The notes beneath the pieces were generated by a model. It did not search any database. It had not been told where the DNA came from and saw only the letters and a list, made by a program, of their open reading frames with translations. A stretch of DNA of 64,000 nucleotides from Ensifer sp. IC3342 (GTDB lineage: Bacteria; Pseudomonadota; Alphaproteobacteria; Rhizobiales; Rhizobiaceae): contig NZ_JADYVE010000001.1 in NCBI RefSeq assembly GCF_020193655.1, forward strand, positions 1,612,001 to 1,676,000, read 5' to 3'. Shown in pieces: positions 61,853 to 64,000 of the stretch. Both the position numbers and the translations under genes were made by a program. The stretch's first letter is position 1; every line of letters starts with the position of its first letter.

Positions 61853-62837
61853 CGTAAATCACCAGCGACTTGATGAAACCTTCTGGCCGGTCGCGTGTCA
61901 TGTCCAGCGCCGCGCCGAGCTGTTCGAGCGGAAATCTGTGCGTATAGAGCCATGAGGGCGACATTCGCCCCGCGGCCGTGGCCGCGATCGCCTCGTGGAT
62001 GCCGCGTATGTATACGGCGGGATCACGCTCGTGGGCATTGATCACATCGAGGCCGCGCCAGTTCCAAAGCTGCATGTTGACCTGCCGCGGGCCGTCCTGG
62101 TGATAGCCTGCAATGATAAGCCGCCCCCGCTCCTTTGTCAGTTCTCCTGCAAGATCGAGCGGCCATTGTTTGCCGACGGCTTCGATAACGCAGTCGCAGA
62201 AGCTACCAGAGGTCAGTTCCTTCACCTCTTCGATAATCCGCCAATGATGGTCCATGGCAACTATATGGCCTGCGCCGGCGCGTTCGGCCGAAGCAAGCGA
62301 TGAAGGTCTGCGCGAGATGGCAATGACTTGCGCGCCTGCAGCGCTTGCGAGTTCGGTCAGAAGAATTCCGAGAAAGCCGATACCCACGATCGCCACGGTC
62401 TCCCCCGGCTTGATCGCGCTGCGCCGGAAGATGTTGAAGGCACATCCGAGCGGTTCGCCAGGAAAGGGCTGGTTCGCAAGCGCTGCGGGCAACGCGGCGA
62501 CGGCTGTCTGGTCCGCAATGTCGTGCGTTGCATAGGCATGATAAGAGAGTGCCGCGACGCGATCACCTGTTGCAAAGCCATGCACATCCTCGCCGACGGC
62601 GTCGATTATTCCCCAGCCTTCATGGCCGAGTGCCCCTGGTTCCGTCGGGAACTCCATCCAATCCGGGCCTGCCCAGGGGACGAGGTTGGAGGCGCAGACG
62701 CCGCAGCCTTCAAGTCTGATGCGAACTTGGCCGCGCCCCGGATGGGGCAGTGGCAGGGTTTCGATATGCAGTTCACCTGGCCCGGTGAGGACTGCGGCGG
62801 ACATCGTATCCGCCCGCTGGGGTGCTGTTATGTTCAT
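61845..62837 (-). CDS. Zinc-binding alcohol dehydrogenase family protein
   Basis: The 330-residue medium-chain dehydrogenase has EGCGVCASNLVPW (the CGVC element where others have the catalytic zinc Cys), GALGHEGWGII, and Rossmann loop VGIGFLGILLTELASAAGA. Structural zinc cysteines typical of the larger subtype are not visible. ATG 62837 follows GGGAGGCAACGGC. An EcfG-type promoter at 62957 lies upstream. Probably an oxidoreductase for a polyol or cyclitol. Confidence 0.85.
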   Translation of the reverse strand: MNITAPQRADTMSAAVLTGPGELHIETLPLPHPGRGQVRIRLEGCGVCASNLVPWAGPDWMEFPTEPGALGHEGWGIIDAVGEDVHGFATGDRVAALSYHAYATHDIADQTAVAALPAALANQPFPGEPLGCAFNIFRRSAIKPGETVAIVGIGFLGILLTELASAAGAQVIAISRRPSSLASAERAGAGHIVAMDHHWRIIEEVKELTSGSFCDCVIEAVGKQWPLDLAGELTKERGRLIIAGYHQDGPRQVNMQLWNWRGLDVINAHERDPAVYIRGIHEAIAATAAGRMSPSWLYTHRFPLEQLGAALDMTRDRPEGFIKSLVIYDE

Positions 62838-62956
62838 GCCGTTGCCTCCCGCCGTCGAGACCAATCCGCAGCTCGGGCGCGACGTAGAAGCCGCAAGAGC
62901 CGATCGCGTACTCGTCGAGGCAAACTGCAAACGACGCCCGCTGCCTTCGCGCACTT

Positions 62957-62981
62957 AACTTGATGTTGCGGCTTTTGTTCC
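62957..62981 (-). promoter_or_regulatory. GGAAC-N17-GTT (EcfG/RpoE2-type) promoter
   Basis: On the minus strand GGAAC (62977-62981) and GTT (62957-62959), about 120 bases upstream of the zinc dehydrogenase start. Confidence 0.7.
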
Positions 62982-62999
62982 GATGCCCTCATTTCGCGC

Positions 63000-63024
63000 G
63001 GAACTCTCGCGCGAAAGTGAGGTT
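63000..63024 (+). promoter_or_regulatory. GGAAC-N17-GTT (EcfG/RpoE2-type) promoter
   Basis: GGAAC 63000-63004 and GTT 63022-63024 face the epimerase gene, back to back with the minus-strand promoter at 62957. Confidence 0.7.
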
Positions 63025-63078
63025 TGTACCTTCAGCGGGCGATGCCGCACGGCAGGGATCAAAGAAGAAGAAGAAGTC

Positions 63079-63159
63079 ATGGATGAAGGAACATTTGCTA
63101 CCGAGGCTTGTTGGAGCTTTGTCACTATTCCCCAAGGAACGTCGTCAGGTACGTCATGA
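63079..63159 (+). CDS. 26-codon leader peptide upstream of the epimerase gene
   Basis: ATG 63079 follows a purine-rich AAGAAGAAGAAG site and reads 26 codons to a TGA overlapping the epimerase start as ATGA. It lies inside the leader downstream of the promoter at 63000. It may act as a translational-coupling leader. Confidence 0.4.
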   Translation: MDEGTFATEACWSFVTIPQGTSSGTS

Positions 63160-64000
63160 CAAAGATTCTTGTTACCGGCGGATGCGGCTTCATAGGCCGG
63201 CATGTGGTCGAGGAACTCCTCTCAAGGAACTACAGCGTGCGCGTGTTAGACGTGCTCAATGAGCAGGTTCACGCGGATGCACAGGTCACGTTGCCACCGG
63301 ACGTGGACTTACGACGGGCGGACGTTCGCGATGCAGACGCGGTAAGAAACGCGCTCATGGACGTCGACTGCGTTGTCCATCTTGCAGCTGAGGTCGGGGT
63401 CGGTCAGTCGATGTATGAGATCGCCCGCTACGTGGGCGTCAACGACTTCGGAACGGCCGTCCTGCTGGAGGCGATCATCGGCATGCCGATCCGACGTATC
63501 GTCGTCGCTTCGTCGATGAGCGTCTATGGCGAAGGACTCTACGAGACGATGACAGGTGACCGCTGTGCTCGAGCCAGACGGTTTCCTGCCGCTATCAGGA
63601 CAGGTTCATGGGATCCGACCGGACCCGACGGGGAGCGTCTCAAGCCGGTTCCGACGGATGAGCAGAAGCCGGTCGATCTCGCGTCCATCTACGCGCTCAC
63701 GAAGTATGCGCAGGAACGCCAGGTGCTGATTTTCGGAGAGGCTTATGGCGTGGAGGCAGTGGCGCTTCGCCTGTTCAACGTCTACGGCGCCGGTCAGGCG
63801 CTTTCCAACCCTTATACCGGCGTGCTTGCCAACTTCGCCTCGCGGCTTGCCAACGGACAATCGCCAATGGTGTTCGAAGATGGCAGACAAAGGCGGGATT
63901 TCGTTCACGTCCGCGATGTAGCGAGAGCCTTTCGGTTAGCGCTCGAGCAGCCGCCGGCCGCCGGCCACGTCATCAATGTCGGCAGCGGTCAGGCCTATGC
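63156..64000 (+). CDS. NAD-dependent sugar epimerase/dehydratase, cut by the window edge
   Basis: The first 281 residues of an extended-SDR nucleotide-sugar epimerase: ILVTGGCGFIGRHVV (residues 4-18), VVHLAAEVGVGQSM, VASSMSVYGEG, SIYALTKYAQERQ (Tyr near 178, Lys four later) and RRDFVHVRDVARAF. It probably makes an epimerised or dehydrated sugar for the glycan pathway. The start at 63156 is coupled to the leader peptide. The C-terminus is missing. Confidence 0.9.
   Translation, partial: MTKILVTGGCGFIGRHVVEELLSRNYSVRVLDVLNEQVHADAQVTLPPDVDLRRADVRDADAVRNALMDVDCVVHLAAEVGVGQSMYEIARYVGVNDFGTAVLLEAIIGMPIRRIVVASSMSVYGEGLYETMTGDRCARARRFPAAIRTGSWDPTGPDGERLKPVPTDEQKPVDLASIYALTKYAQERQVLIFGEAYGVEAVALRLFNVYGAGQALSNPYTGVLANFASRLANGQSPMVFEDGRQRRDFVHVRDVARAFRLALEQPPAAGHVINVGSGQAY

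Overview
The window looks like a piece of a Rhizobiaceae genome, most likely Sinorhizobium/Ensifer. Pointers are the high GC content, the copies of the palindromic intergenic mosaic repeat typical of Sinorhizobium, the two-cold-shock-domain protein followed by a DUF192 protein, the NDUFS4-like complex I subunit, the BA14K and DUF1236 proteins, and many promoters of the form GGAAC-N17-GTT, which is the binding site of the alphaproteobacterial general-stress sigma factor EcfG/RpoE2. This placement is inference from gene content; no search was run.

Region 1 (1 to about 16.8 kb) is a surface-polysaccharide cluster. It holds an ELM1-family protein, GT92, GT8-like and ArnT/PMT-like glycosyltransferases, a KpsF arabinose-5-phosphate isomerase (entry to Kdo), an OafA-like acyltransferase with an SGNH domain, a polysaccharide pyruvyl transferase, an ABC exporter and a sulfotransferase. 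It also holds four divergent proteins that look like members of the GT42/DUF115 fold. Together they suggest a Kdo-containing, possibly acylated, pyruvylated or sulfated capsule or LPS glycan.

Region 2 (16.9 to 27.3 kb) is ordinary chromosome: a tandem tRNA-Glu pair, a lipoprotein M15-type peptidase, glyoxalase I, the Csp/DUF192 pair, tRNA-Pro, a GntR-controlled TRAP transporter plus polyol dehydrogenase operon, NDUFS4 and tRNA-Arg.

Region 3 (27.3 to 53.7 kb) is accessory and rich in small secreted or membrane proteins and stress genes. It includes a subtilase coupled to a propeptide-like small protein, a duplicated HARP-like gene (one copy broken), a frameshifted CsbD gene, SDR/alcohol dehydrogenase, DUF883-like and DUF2267 proteins, and an alternative cytochrome oxidase operon (CoxB-cytochrome c fusion, CoxI-CoxIII fusion, CtaG-like protein, triheme cytochrome c). 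It ends in a scar where a truncated erythromycin-esterase gene and a truncated catalase gene meet head to head. Many of these genes carry a GGAAC-N17-GTT promoter.

Region 4 (53.7 to 64 kb) is a glycan/inositol cluster whose transcription units mostly start with the same stress-type promoter. It encodes a pyruvyl transferase with an FrhB-like partner, a glycoside hydrolase, a histidine phosphatase, myo-inositol-1-phosphate synthase, a phosphoribosyltransferase/kinase-like protein, a Gfo/Idh/MocA oxidoreductase, a zinc dehydrogenase and a sugar epimerase that runs off the end. The working hypothesis is a general-stress-controlled pathway making an inositol- or sugar-derived glycan or solute.
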